A stretch of 64,000 nucleotides of DNA, taken from NCBI GenBank assembly GCA_963576475.1, contig OY754968.1, positions 13,186,616-13,250,615 of the forward strand. Reading direction: 5' to 3'. A program made the position numbers and the translations under genes. Source of the DNA: Molanna angustata. Its lineage: Eukaryota > Arthropoda > Insecta > Trichoptera > Molannidae. Under the pieces are notes generated by a model, which searched no databases, had not been told where the DNA came from, and saw nothing but the letters and a program-made list of their open reading frames with translations. Positions 1 through 10,099 of this stretch are shown piece by piece; the first letter of the stretch is position 1; every line of letters starts with the position of its first letter.

Positions 1-720
1 ATTTCAACACAAGTAGGAATATAGGATAATATAGGATACTTTATTTCAACACAAGTAGAAATGTATGTCAAGATAAGATAGTATGGAGGTCAATCCTTTT
101 TTCCTACCCAGAATATGAAAACAGCATGATGTTATGTATGTATGTTTGGAGATTAAGTATCAAATAATTGAGTTTCTTAGATATTGTGTATAGGCCACTG
201 CCATACAAATTGTATGAAGCGATATCGTCACTAAATTCAATTTTTATAAAAATTGTTAAAAAAATTTTCGAGATGTACTACTACAATATTATTATTTATT
301 ATAGAAAATTAAATTATCTAGTTGGGATGTTCCAGCTTTTTTCGATATTATAATAAAAATATTGTTGTACAGTTGATAACCCATGACTGAAACAAAAATT
401 CAAAATTCTGAGTATAAAAGTTTTGTAGGCCTATAACTATCTATTTATTCTGAAATATTGGGCTCTGTAAATTGAGCGGATCAAAAGTTATAAGGGGGGG
501 GGGACACACAGACACACGAAATGTTCTACTCCGAAATGTTCTACCCAGAGGTTAGTCCGTATAATATGGAACATAATATATGCTGCTAAGCCTCTAAGTT
601 GCTGTTTTTTGACTTCAAAGTTGGAAAAGCCGTGAAAAAAGTAGAAAAAGTAGAGAATTCTCGCGTATCTAGGATTTAAACTGCGTTGGATATAGTTGGA
701 TAATTTAGATAGCCCTTTCC
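1..720 (+). repeat. Interspersed repeat R2, copy A (left edge cut by window)
   Basis: Non-coding repeat of unknown class. Positions about 60-620 resemble 51240-51690 in the same orientation: shared stretches include the 'atggaggtca' block, 'ccagaatatgaaaac' and the G-run followed by 'gacacacaga'. Inverted partial copies lie at 13430-13790 and 29715-30015. No coding capacity or terminal inverted repeat was recognised. A non-autonomous DNA transposon or Helitron derivative is possible, but nothing here decides it. Confidence 0.6.
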
Positions 721-729
721 GGAAAGCGT

Positions 730-1305
730 TTTTACTCCTCACTACCCCAAGGGGATAAAGTGGGGAATATTTTTTTACGGCAGATAATCAAATAGCTGAG
801 ATTTAATCCTGAAAGTTTCATCAAAATGAATCTGTGTGTGTGTGTGTGTGTGTGTGAGGGTGTGTGTGTGCTGTGTGCTATGTGTGGCGTATTTATACTA
901 CTTTATCAAAATAATATAAACACGCCATACATAGTACACAGCACACACACACTCAAAAATTAGATATACATTTTTTTTCAAATTTCAGTATCTAATTTTT
1001 GCTTATACCTACTCCATTATATTTTGAAGGAAATCTTATCAGTGCTTCTCATTTTTTTTTAACTGAAAAATATTTCAAAGTGACCTCAATCTCAGTAAAC
1101 TTCAAATTTGATATTTTACTTTCTAATTGCTTAAATGTTAGGTATCACTTTCATAAAATGGCATTGAAGAATGGCATCAAGTTCTTATAAAAAAATAATT
1201 TAATCAAAAATAATTAATAATCTATTTTTTTGATGAATAAGCTAAAAAAAATCCAACATAATTTGAGGAGTATTGCGTTGGCCACAGCCCATTGATAAAT
1301 TCATG
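730..1305 (+). repeat. Interspersed repeat R1, copy 1, with GT tract and hairpin
   Basis: It starts with 'tttactcctcac' and ends near 'ggccacagccca'. Copies of the same length and order lie at 19261-19815 and 20241-20820, with end fragments at 50808-50850 (minus) and 63296-63336. Near one end 'actcctcact' faces 'gaggagtat' at the other, a weak terminal inversion. An internal GT tract (832-870) begins an inverted repeat, about 862-948, able to fold into a long hairpin. The class is unknown. Confidence 0.6.
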
Positions 1306-2039
1306 GGCAATTGTTTTTTTCAACTAACCAGAATTTATATTGTTGTGTACTTTGACACTCAAATAATAGCATTGGTTTCTTCGTTTAAAAATTCATCATT
1401 GTGATTTTTCGGGAATCGAACTGAATTTGATACGTTTTGAGTAGATTAATGATTTAAATTTTCAAAGCAAAAAGGGTTATATAAATTTTATTGCTGGTTT
1501 TTAATTATAAATATTACCACTTTTCCACAATCATAATACATATGTAGTTTATATTGGGTATAAGATTTTAATGTTCTCTTTTAAATCAAATATTTTTTCA
1601 TGAAATATTAAATTTGATGATTACGTTATTATGATCAATATTTTGCAAAAAAAGTTTTTTGTTTAAATAAACAAAAGATTTGCCGTTATAATTAATGGCT
1701 ATCCTCTGTTGGAAAACGTAAAACCGTTCTTTTTATAAACGCTTTCAGATGGTATAAATTAGGTTTTAATTTATTATTTTGTGCTTGTAAAACAGCTCAC
1801 GTTCTTGAATAATGTTTGTTTTAATCTAGAAACAGGTTTCGGTGTAACAAGTTGATGAATGGTCACTACCAATACACTTTAATAGAATGAACTAAGCGAA
1901 ATCTTTTATCAAGGCTCTCCACGTAATAATTGTTTCTATTTTCATTCGACTGCTTTATTTTCTTTTTAAAAAATATTTGGTACATACTTGTAGAATCTGC
2001 GATGTCTATTTTGTTATTTGATTGAAAAAAAAAACATAT
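1306..2039. other. AT-rich DNA, nothing recognised
   Basis: No convincing ORF, RNA or repeat boundary was seen here. Confidence 0.5.
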
Positions 2040-2520
2040 TTTTAGAATTCATTTTTTGTAAGACATCATTGAAAAAACACTTTTAAATAAAATATGTTTA
2101 TCTTCATACTTTGCTGCTAATTCTTTGTGGCACATTTTAACTAATGTAATTAAATAAATAACTAAGTTTTTAACCATGTTGAGTATTTTTATGTCAACTA
2201 GTTTCGGAGTTGTAACCATCAACTTTCCGATACATAATTTAGGCACACTGGTCACATTATGTACATAGTATCTAAGTTTAGTATTAGTTTGTCCGGACGA
2301 AGGAGCGGTTACGTCTCCGAAACTAGTTGGCATAAAAATACTCAACGTGGTTAAAAACTAAGTTATTTTATTTAATTATATTAGTTAAAATATGTTTAAT
2401 TTTGTTACGACAACAAATTGAGTATTTTATTCGACCGGTTTCGGAGCGTACCGTAACCTCATCAGGATGGATAACGGCTTCCTGCAATTAGTCCATCACT
2501 GCTGTTTTTTTATATTGATT
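2040..2520 (-). mobile_element. Old PLE-type terminal-repeat copy with hammerhead-like core, split by a younger copy
   Basis: On the minus strand, 2465-2433 reads CTGATGA, a 16-nt stem-loop segment, then GAAAC-CGGTC. These are the conserved boxes of a hammerhead ribozyme with a GTC cleavage triplet. Stem II is weak (two G-C pairs), so the copy may be decayed. The sequence downstream of the core, 'aataaaatactcaa', resembles that in the foldback copy at 2101-2386. That copy is inserted at 2386 and interrupts this one. Assignment to Penelope-like elements is by analogy with the other copies in the window. Confidence 0.45.
2101..2386 (-). mobile_element. PLE-derived foldback retro-copy with 12-bp TSD
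   Basis: Flanked by identical 12-mers (aaaatatgttta) at 2089-2100 and 2387-2398. The body is an inverted repeat: the left arm from about 2134 to 2221 and the right arm from about 2300 to 2390 share 'gagtatttttatg', 'aactagtttcggag' and 'ctaagtttttaacca'. Each arm carries a hammerhead-like GAAACTAGTT box; in the right arm a GGAG/CTCC stem II precedes it. On the minus strand, one end only extends past the arm as an ATG (2135-2133) with 11 open codons beginning MCHKEL, running into the TSD. The copies at 17509 and 34105 have the same layout. A longer minus-strand open frame here is an artefact of this repeat. Confidence 0.6.
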
Positions 2521-2550
2521 AAGAATGGTATACAATAATATTTAGTATAT

Positions 2551-2567
2551 GTACTTGCTTCGGCAGT

Positions 2568-2607
<40 letters not shown>

Positions 2608-2657
2608 GGCCCCTGCGCAAGGATGACACGCAAAATCGTGAAGCGTTCCACATTTTT
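2551..2657 (+). pseudogene. U6: Full-length U6 snRNA retro-copy at the RTE 5' end
   Basis: The 107-nt stretch matches metazoan U6 snRNA from its 5' hairpin (TTCG loop) through the ACAGAGA box, the AGATTAGCATGGCCCCTGC region and the terminal T run, compared from memory. The first stem reads GTAC/GTAC, a paired variant of the form found in other animals. It lies inside an RTE insertion with TSDs directly upstream at 2530-2542. Hence no U6-type external promoter (PSE or TATA) came with it, and it is best read as a retro-pseudogene made by template switching onto U6 RNA. Confidence 0.9.
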
Positions 2658-2806
2658 GGGGTTCGAATGGTTGGTAGGGTCTCGGAGGTACATGCTCTGC
2701 TGGAGGGTAGGTACTAGTAAATTCCGAGTAACGCCACGTTGCATGACACCAGCAACACTACCAACAAGCCCGACTCGCTAGCGTCCACGTCGCGAACCCT
2801 GGTAAT

Positions 2807-5800
2807 GTGGCCTACTATAATAATAGAGGGTCACAGCAGATAGCTGAGAGGGCGAGGGCGAGCCTCCGGCGCCTGAAATCCGGAACCCCCCAGCTAAGGG
2901 AAGGAAAACCCCTACAGAAAAACCCTGGTCCTCCTGGTAGGGGGTTGGGCGAGAGGCTAATAACCTATCCCCGTAAAAAAAACACTATTACGAAACCACT
3001 AGCTGAACCTCGGACATCAACCAGAGAACGGATAAGACCTGGCAAACGAAAAATGGACAACGATTTTGAACTATGCACTTGGAATGTGAGATCCCTTTAC
3101 AGACCAGCTGCACTACGATTATTGACAGAACAATTAACAAAGTATAAAGCAGACATAACAGCATTACAGGAAATTAGATGGTTGGGGAAGGGAGTTATTG
3201 AAAGAAGAGAGCATAATATATACTATAGCTGTCATGATAAACATCATACACTGGGCACAGGATTTGTAGTAGCAAAGAGACTAAAACACCTTATCATAGA
3301 CTTTAAAGCAATTGATGAACGTATGTGTACCATCAGAATGAGGGGTAAATTCCTCAATTACTCTATAATCAATGTACATGCTCCGACAGAGGAAAGCACA
3401 GAGGAAGAGAAGGATAGTTGGTATGAAAGCCTGACAAGGGCATACGATAGGTGTCCCCGTGGAGATATAAAAATCGTCATAGGGGATCTAAATGCCAAAG
3501 TGGGAAATGACGGCATTTATAAACCAACCATAGGCTTGCACAGTCTGCACAATGATTGTAACGATAATGGTAGCAGATTAATAGACTTTGCGGCCTCCCA
3601 TAGCATGGTCATTGGAAGCACACTATTCAAACATAAGTCGATTCATAAAGCCACCTGGAAGTCACCAGACGGAGTGACCTGTAACCAGATAGACCATATA
3701 CTGTTAGATGGTAGACACGCATCAAACCTTCTAGATTGTAGAACATACCGTGGTGCAAACATTGATTCAGATCACTACCTGGTAGTTAATAAGATAAGAG
3801 CCAGAATATCAATGACTAAGATGCACAAGTCAACAAAATCTACAAAATTTAATACAGAATCACTAAAAGACCATGATAAGCGTAAACAGTACATGGAAGG
3901 ACTAAGCAGGAAATTAATAGAAGTCACCGAAAACCAAGATCCTAATAACTTATGGAACGAATGCCAAAGTATTATTAGAAATACTGCAACTGAAGTACTT
4001 GGACAAATTGACCCAAAAAGAAGAAATGAGTGGTTTGACAACGAATGTGCAGAGGCAACGAGAAAGAAGAATGAAGCATATCTCAAACAGCAGCAACGAA
4101 ATACCAGAAGTGCAACAGATGAATATAAACAGAGAAGAAGAGAGGAGAAACGGGTTCACAGGAAGAAAAAGAAGGAATGGGAACAACTACAAATCAATGA
4201 TTTGGAAAATCTCAACTCTCAGAAAGAATGCAGGAAATTCTTCCAGAAGTTAAATCATCAGCGAAAAGAGTATAAGCCGAGAATGACTGCATGCAAAGAC
4301 AAGAATGGTGAAATATTGAATGATAAGGTGGATATATTGAAGCGTTGGGCTCAGCATTTTGAAGATCTCTTAAATAATGATAGTGACACTAGTGATAATG
4401 ACATAGATAATTTGCACACTGAGGAGGATGACAATATGCTGCCTCCAAGTATGACAGAAGTCAGAACAGCGCTTAAATGCTTAAAAAATAATAGATCCCC
4501 AGGTCATGATGATATCCCTAGCGAGCTTCTCAAATACGGAGGAGAATGTTTGATTACAATACTGCATAGAATGGTTGAGAGGGCGTGGAGTCTCGAAGCT
4601 TTGCCTGACGACTGGAAGATGGGAATTGTATGTCCCCTACATAAGAAGGGAGATGCATTGGAATGTACTAACTATCGCGGTATAACCCTCCTAAATACAG
4701 GCTATAAGATGTTTGCCAGCATCCTTTTTGCCAGACTACTACCATACGCAGAAAACCTGGTGGGACAGTATCAAAGCGGATTCCGCCCAGGAAGATCCAC
4801 TATAGACCAAATATTCACTCTCCGCCAAATACTGGAAAAAACCCTGGAATATAATATCGACACATACCACCTTTTTATCGATTTCAAAGCTGCTTATGAC
4901 AGTATCAACAGAGCGCACTTGTATGAGGCGATGAAGTGTCTGGGAATTCCAAACAAACTCATAAGGATGGTAAGGCTCACTATGGTCCAATCGCAGTGTA
5001 GAGTTCGGATTCAAAGCGACACTTCTGAACCGTTTTATGCATTACATGGACTTCGTCAAGGAGATGCCCTGGCTTGTCTGCTCTTTAACATTGCTTTGGA
5101 GAAATGCGTGAGAGAGTCTGGAATAGAAACAACTGGGACGATATTTTATAAAGCAACCCAAGTACTGGGGTACGCAGATGATATTGACGTAATTGGAAGA
5201 TCACAGCGGGCAATGACGGAGACATTTGTTGAGCTAGAGAGGGCTGCTAATGGAATGGGCCTTCACATCAACGCTAGTAAGACTAAATATATGCCAGTCA
5301 CCAAAACTGTTCACAATAACCAGACCCCCACTACAATCAATATAGGCTCTCACACAATAGAATCCGTTAGAAGCTTCACCTATCTGGGATCAATGGTGAC
5401 TGATGTGAACGACATATCCACTGAAATCAAGCGCCGAATATTCATGGCTAATAGATGCTTCTATGGTTTAAGAAGACATCTTGCATCTCGGGTGTTGTCG
5501 AGGAAAACAAAGGTCACCATTTACAAAACATTACTACGTCCTGTACTGACATACGGCTCTGAATGCTGGGTACTGAGTAAAAAAGATGAGACATCTCTAC
5601 TGGTGTTTGAGAGAAAAATACTCAGAAAAGTATTCGGCCCAATCCAGGAAAACGGAGTTTGGAGAATACGACACAACACAGAGGTCTACAATGTTTACAA
5701 AGAACCAAACATCGTAAAAATCATCAAAACAGGGAGGCTGAGATGGGCAGGGCACGTCCAAAGAATGAGTGATGAAAGAGTGCCAAAAAGGATCATTCAT

Positions 5801-5968
5801 TTAAAGCCCCAAGGTAGACGTAGTGTCGGTAGACCCAAACTCCGATGGATGGATGGTGTGCAGCGGGACGTAGAAGCAGTTGGAATAAGGGATTGGAGGA
5901 GTGCCTGTCAGGATAGAGGAAGATGGCGACGAATGCTGGAGGAGGCCAAGGTCCACAACGGGCTGTAG
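2807..5968 (+). CDS. RTE-clade endonuclease / reverse transcriptase
   Basis: Single ORF of about 1053 codons that would nick target DNA and prime cDNA synthesis from element RNA. An apurinic-like endonuclease occupies roughly residues 87-330: CTWN (N93), QE (E122), GDLN (D227, N229), QIDH (D296) and SDH (321-323) are all present. The reverse transcriptase follows: SPGHDDIPSELL, GFRPGR, FIDF (D692), GLRQGDA and YADD (789-792). A basic C-terminal part contains GRPKLRW and ends LEEAKVHNGL. All catalytic residues look intact. The frame is open from 2747, with no ATG before 3053 (residue 83, just ahead of the endonuclease). The given start at 2807 is a GTG, so the true start is unsettled; an ATG at 2805 is out of frame and stops after 12 codons. 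The first 80 residues are Arg/Lys-rich. No frameshift was seen. Confidence 0.88.
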   Translation: MAYYNNRGSQQIAERARASLRRLKSGTPQLREGKPLQKNPGPPGRGLGERLITYPRKKNTITKPLAEPRTSTRERIRPGKRKMDNDFELCTWNVRSLYRPAALRLLTEQLTKYKADITALQEIRWLGKGVIERREHNIYYSCHDKHHTLGTGFVVAKRLKHLIIDFKAIDERMCTIRMRGKFLNYSIINVHAPTEESTEEEKDSWYESLTRAYDRCPRGDIKIVIGDLNAKVGNDGIYKPTIGLHSLHNDCNDNGSRLIDFAASHSMVIGSTLFKHKSIHKATWKSPDGVTCNQIDHILLDGRHASNLLDCRTYRGANIDSDHYLVVNKIRARISMTKMHKSTKSTKFNTESLKDHDKRKQYMEGLSRKLIEVTENQDPNNLWNECQSIIRNTATEVLGQIDPKRRNEWFDNECAEATRKKNEAYLKQQQRNTRSATDEYKQRRREEKRVHRKKKKEWEQLQINDLENLNSQKECRKFFQKLNHQRKEYKPRMTACKDKNGEILNDKVDILKRWAQHFEDLLNNDSDTSDNDIDNLHTEEDDNMLPPSMTEVRTALKCLKNNRSPGHDDIPSELLKYGGECLITILHRMVERAWSLEALPDDWKMGIVCPLHKKGDALECTNYRGITLLNTGYKMFASILFARLLPYAENLVGQYQSGFRPGRSTIDQIFTLRQILEKTLEYNIDTYHLFIDFKAAYDSINRAHLYEAMKCLGIPNKLIRMVRLTMVQSQCRVRIQSDTSEPFYALHGLRQGDALACLLFNIALEKCVRESGIETTGTIFYKATQVLGYADDIDVIGRSQRAMTETFVELERAANGMGLHINASKTKYMPVTKTVHNNQTPTTINIGSHTIESVRSFTYLGSMVTDVNDISTEIKRRIFMANRCFYGLRRHLASRVLSRKTKVTIYKTLLRPVLTYGSECWVLSKKDETSLLVFERKILRKVFGPIQENGVWRIRHNTEVYNVYKEPNIVKIIKTGRLRWAGHVQRMSDERVPKRIIHLKPQGRRSVGRPKLRWMDGVQRDVEAVGIRDWRSACQDRGRWRRMLEEAKVHNGL

Positions 5969-5974
5969 AGCCAG

Positions 5975-6005
<31 letters not shown>

Positions 6006-6016
6006 ACAATAATATT

Positions 6017-6719
6017 CTTCATTACACAAACAAAGCCGTATAATATTTACTTATTAATTTAAATCATTTTGAGCACATGTGCACAATGGCGGGCTTATTA
6101 CCATAATATGGCAATGTCTTGCAACCAACCGTATTCATTCTTTGAAACAAATTATTTTCATGATGCGTAGATACCAACAATTTATATGTATAAAATATGT
6201 AATAAAATATAAATACATATGAAGCAGAAATAATAAAAAAAAGGAGGGACAAAAAAGAGAGGGAACAAGGACAGGATAAGGAGAAAAATTTAGTTGATAT
6301 GTGTAAGAAAATGATTTCTAAGATTTCATTGTTTCAAAGATCCAATTACCAAATATATTAAGAGAATATATACAAAGGTCCAATTTATCTAGAAAATACA
6401 ACACTGAAAGAAATTAAACTATTTTACTGTATCAAATATTATGTATAACGCTCAACTACATATCGTCCCTCTGCTGACTAACTGTCGTATCTGACATTTT
6501 TTGCAAAATCGTGTTAGAACCAACAAAGTGTATTTATATGTTGTACGCATGTTCTCACTAAAGGTCTCGATCTGTATCACCTCCCGTTAACTTGGAATAG
6601 CTTAGTGATTTGTTGTCTACGAATTACTGAAAATAAAATATCACTAATAGACCTATGTTTTTTTTATTATTGATACCAAAAATACAAAATTACTATATAA
6701 GTACAAAAAAAATATATAT
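6017..6719. other. AT-rich DNA with a short LINE 3'-end fragment
   Basis: About 6068-6140 contains 'ggcgggcttattaccat', shared with 35695-35735 and 48330-48380, and looks like a piece of a LINE 3' end in minus orientation. The rest is unremarkable AT-rich sequence. Confidence 0.35.
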
Positions 6720-6860
6720 CAGAAAAATTAAAATGATTACAGATCAAATATGTGGGTTGGTTTGTACCACCTCACTAGGCCAGGCCTGTTCCGAGGTGGT
6801 AGACTAGTTACATAATATTAATTACAAAATCAAAATAAACTGTAATATTGTGCAGTGTGC
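6720..6860 (-). repeat. CR1/Jockey-like LINE 3'-end fragment with conserved hairpin
   Basis: On the minus strand 6800-6766 folds as outer stem ACCACCTC/GAGGTGGT, a GGAACA linker, inner stem AGGC(CTG)GCCT and a TAGT linker. The same layout with different but still paired stems occurs at 9451-9485 and 52528-52562, inside remnants that still show LINE protein. Near-identical fragments lie at 30015-30135 and 46470-46560. Probably the RNA 3' end recognised by the element's reverse transcriptase. Confidence 0.55.
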
Positions 6861-7078
6861 AGTCTATGTTTCACTATGTGAGATTTGTTGTATATGTTGT
6901 TAAGGATTGAGAATTTGCTGACAATAGTTAATCCCTTTATTATATAGCCACGTATGAATTGTTAGTTTTAGTCTTGTTTTTTTCATTAACTGTATGTGCA
7001 AATACGATTCATATATATATATATATAAGAATGATTCATTTATATAAGAATACAAATAAAATATTAATATATATTTAC

Positions 7079-8151
7079 TAGCAGTGTATGGAATGAAGAG
7101 CAAACTGATACGCGCAATCGCGTCATTATATGAGAACAGCGAAGCATGTGTTCGTGTCAACGACACAGTGACAACGTGGTTCTCTATAAATAATGGCGTT
7201 AGACAAGGGTGCGTGCTATCTCCATGGCTCTTTAACTTGTACATTGATTTCTGCATTAGAGCCCTTAAGGATGAAAGCAAGGGTCTGAAATTGAGTAATG
7301 TAATGGTGCGAGATTTGATATATGCAGACGATAAAGTTCTTTTAGCAGAAAGTATGGAAGAGTTACAGTATCTTGTAAGTATGGTATATGAAGGATGTAT
7401 AGAGAATGGACTTAGGATGAACGCCAGCAAATCAAAGACAATGGTCTTTGAAAAGAGTGAAAGCAGAACAGCGTGTAAAGTAAGAGTAGAGAACGAATGG
7501 CTTGAGCAAGTCGACGAATATGTATACTTGGGAAGCATATTTCAACGGAACGGACGACTCGATAAAGAGATCGAAAGAAGAGTTATGGCAGGAAACAGAG
7601 TGAATGGAGCACTAAGACCAATTATGAATGATCGCAACATATCAAAGGATGCCAAAGTTGCCATTCATAACGCCATCGTAGTGCCAACCCTGACGTATGC
7701 AAGTGAAACCTGGACATGGCAGAAGACGCATGAAAGCAGAATAAATGCAGTTGAAATGAGATCGTTAAGAAGGATTTGTAATAGAACGATGTATGACCGG
7801 GTAAGAAACGAGGATATAAGGAAAGAATGTAAGATTAAGAAATATGTCATTACTAGAATGAAAGTAAACACATTGAGATGGTTTGGTCACATGGGGAGAA
7901 TGAATGAGGAGCGCCTGACAAAGAAAATATACAGAGCGGAAAGGAATGGAATGAGAGGTCGGGGACGCCCAAGAAAGGGATGGCACGACCATGTGAACGA
8001 AATTTTGAAAGACGGAAATGTTAGAAGTGTGAGCAATAGACGAACATGTATGAGACGATGCATGAATGTGGACGAGGCGAGGGATGCGTGCCAGGATAGA
8101 AAAATGTGGCGTTCGGTTCTCTCTGCCTTCCCCGCAAGGGACATGGCGTGA
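7079..8151 (+). CDS. 5'-truncated RTE-like reverse transcriptase (RT palm to C-terminus)
   Basis: Open frame of 355 codons; the first ATG is at 7084, but the coding sequence really starts at a truncation point. Visible parts: GVRQGCVLSPWLF, the catalytic box LIYADD (residues 78-83), VYLGS, PTLTYASETWT, a C-terminal region with LRWFGHMGRM and GRGRPRKGW, and the end MWRSVLSAFPARDMA. The endonuclease and the first RT blocks are missing, as expected from incomplete target-primed reverse transcription. A (GTAT)n/(TA)n tail follows. A likely 12-bp TSD (atatatatttac) ends at 7078 and 8189, partly masked by the TA run. Shorter members of this family lie at 34300-34565 and 44242-44463. Confidence 0.8.
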
Positions 8152-8435
8152 TGGTATGTATGTATGTATATATATATATATATATTTACACCGTGTCACC
8201 GTGTGCTGGGAGATATGAAAATATGCACGTGCAAAACACTAAAAACGCTCTCCTGAACAATTTGCATTTTGCAGATACGACTGTTAGTCAGGAGAGGGAC
8301 GATATATGTATCAAAATATATGAAAATTGTCTACTAAAAAAGTTTACCAATTGAATTTCTATAACAAACTTGCTTTGAAAGATACTCATTATTTCATATT
8401 TTACTTAAATCACTCTGTCCGTTAATACAGTTAAT

Positions 8436-8619
8436 AAACAGGCCCCGTTAATATTTCATAATATTATCGTATGTCCATTTTTACACACTTTTTACCTCTT
8501 TAAAATTGATAAAATCTTATTATTATTATCAAAAAGTATGTGGAAATCTCTTGTCGGTTTGAAATTTTATTCTGTTCATCACAAACGATAAGATTATGAA
8601 ATATTAACGGGGCCTGTTT
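8436..8619. mobile_element. MITE-like inverted-repeat element
   Basis: The ends are near-perfect inverted copies of about 35 bp: 'aaacaggccccgttaatatt' at 8436 faces its complement ending at 8619. The centre is about 115 bp of AT-rich, non-coding DNA. The size and structure fit a short non-autonomous DNA transposon. The superfamily is unknown because no clear TSD was found. Confidence 0.5.
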
Positions 8620-8624
8620 TGTAA

Positions 8625-9377
8625 TCTGATTTGTAAGGACAAAGGAGATATCTAAAAGTTTGTTATACCGAATTGTTTAATTTTCTTTCCATCCGTCCTT
8701 TAGATTTCTAATAAATGAAAGCTTTAGCGAATAATTCCACTCACAAGTAAACAACACTTGGAGACCAAAAATAATAAGCCGTTCGAATTGCTTTGTTTAT
8801 CGTTAAAATTTCCCAAGTTTCCATTATTTTATTGATCCCGTTTAACATTGAAAATACTCTTTCCATTATCATACTTTTTCCCAAAGATATTATATTTGAT
8901 AAAGGTTCTTATCAATTATTACATCAATATCTTGTGTTTTTATTCTTCACTTCTGCGGAAGATTAATTCAATATTAGACTTCAGTAAATTGATTTCACTT
9001 GAAGAATACTTCCAGTTGTATTAGTAGAAATTAAACAATATACATAATTTTGAAGTCAGGAATCTCACAGGTTTATTTGGATACGTAGAAGAACGGTCAT
9101 GGCGACTTGGGCATTTCATAAAATTATATTTCTCATTTCGTTTCACTTATATTGTGTATAATACCACATTCTGATATATTCACTGCTAGCAATAACTGCT
9201 TCAGCTACACAAACTATATAGATACATATCGGCGTGAACTTTTTAATTTTGTACCTTTTTTTAAATTTGTTTTTATTCCTATATCATAGTAGCACATTTA
9301 ATCTTTCCCCCATCGTTTTTCCTTTTTATTTTCCTCTTCCCTTTATTTTATAACATTTAAATTTGTTCTAATTATGT
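8625..9377. other. AT-rich DNA, nothing recognised
   Basis: No supported gene, RNA or repeat boundary. Confidence 0.5.
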
Positions 9378-10090
9378 TTCTATTTATTTATTTATTTTTT
9401 TTATTTATTTATTTTTTTTACAATATTGAAAAAAAAATATACTAAAGATAACTGCTTCACTAGACAGAGTCTGTTCCGAAGCAACTATCAGTAAAGTTTG
9501 TAAAATTATAACATTTTACAATACTACATCATTTTACACTGTATAAACATTATACAAAAAATTAACAATAAAAAATATATATGTATATCAACCTTAACAT
9601 TTCATTAAAAAAATTTACAGTAAGAATATTATTTATACACAAAAAAAATGTGATAGCCAAAAATTCAATATGCAGACAAAAACAACAACTTAACCCAAAG
9701 AAGTCAAGTTATTATTGTTGACACATTTGTTTCATTTTGGAGTCTACCCACTTCGAGTAGCCATCTTGTTCCTGACATTTTGAATGCTTTTAACACTTTA
9801 AGTGCCTGTGGCAGTTTGTTAAATAAACGCGGTGCAATATAAAAAAAAAAATCTTTGTCCAAATTTAGTATTCATTTTTGGAACTCGATAGCTACCCGAA
9901 GTTTTACTCCTTGTGTCCCTAGTGTTTACTTTCGTGAAGTTCGTGAATTATTTATAAAAAATAAATATAAAATTGCTCTTGTATAAAGTTGCCGTATATC
10001 TAGGACTTTGAAAGATTTAAACAGATTTTCAGAGCTATACCTGAATGGCTTCTTGTTGATAACTCTGATTATACACTTTTGAGATTTTTT
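9378..10090 (-). pseudogene. CR1/Jockey-like LINE C-terminus and 3' UTR remnant
   Basis: Minus-strand conceptual translation of about 9890-9720 gives a broken peptide with APRLFNKLP and a following TRWL-LEVGR segment. This matches the end of the ORF at 32590-33129 (APRLYNKI, TRWLKQIGR). The 3' UTR carries the conserved hairpin at 9485-9451: outer stem TGCTTC/GAAGCA, inner stem AGAC(TCT)GTCT. The end is an AAAT-rich tail, seen as (TTTA)n near 9380-9420 on the plus strand. Several stops and frameshifts make it non-functional. Confidence 0.6.
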
Positions 10091-10099
10091 TAAAGAGTC

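Larger units (their letters stand above)
2543..6003 (+). mobile_element. U6-headed RTE-type non-LTR retrotransposon, complete insertion
   Basis: One insertion bounded by a 13-bp direct repeat (atacaataatatt) at 2530-2542 and 6004-6016. In order it holds an 8-nt fold-back extension, a full-length U6 snRNA copy, a 5' leader of about 90-150 nt, one long ORF, a 3' UTR of only about six bases, and a (TGA)n tail at 5975-6003. A very short 3' UTR with a simple-repeat tail is typical of the RTE clade. The TSD encloses the U6 part, so U6 and RTE arrived as one cDNA. The intact ORF and exact TSD suggest a recent event. Confidence 0.85.

Noticed and set aside
2049..2345. 98-codon minus-strand open frame as a gene
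   Set aside because: It spans both arms of the foldback element and part of its flank; the coding look comes from the repeat, apart from the short ATG tail discussed above.
2551..2657. U6 as a functional spliceosomal RNA gene
   Set aside because: It lies inside a retrotransposon TSD pair with PLE debris directly upstream, so the required upstream Pol III promoter is absent.
2917..2935. NPGP in the RTE N-terminal region as a 2A-like skipping site
   Set aside because: Only NPGP matches; the preceding residues (PLQK) do not fit the D-V/I-E-x consensus needed for 2A activity.
3775..4253. Antisense and alternate-frame ORFs inside the RTE gene
   Set aside because: They are shadows of the intact plus-strand reading frame.
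7765..8199. Minus-strand frames over the 7 kb RTE-like ORF
   Set aside because: Antisense shadows; the plus strand has the YADD box and the conserved C-terminus.
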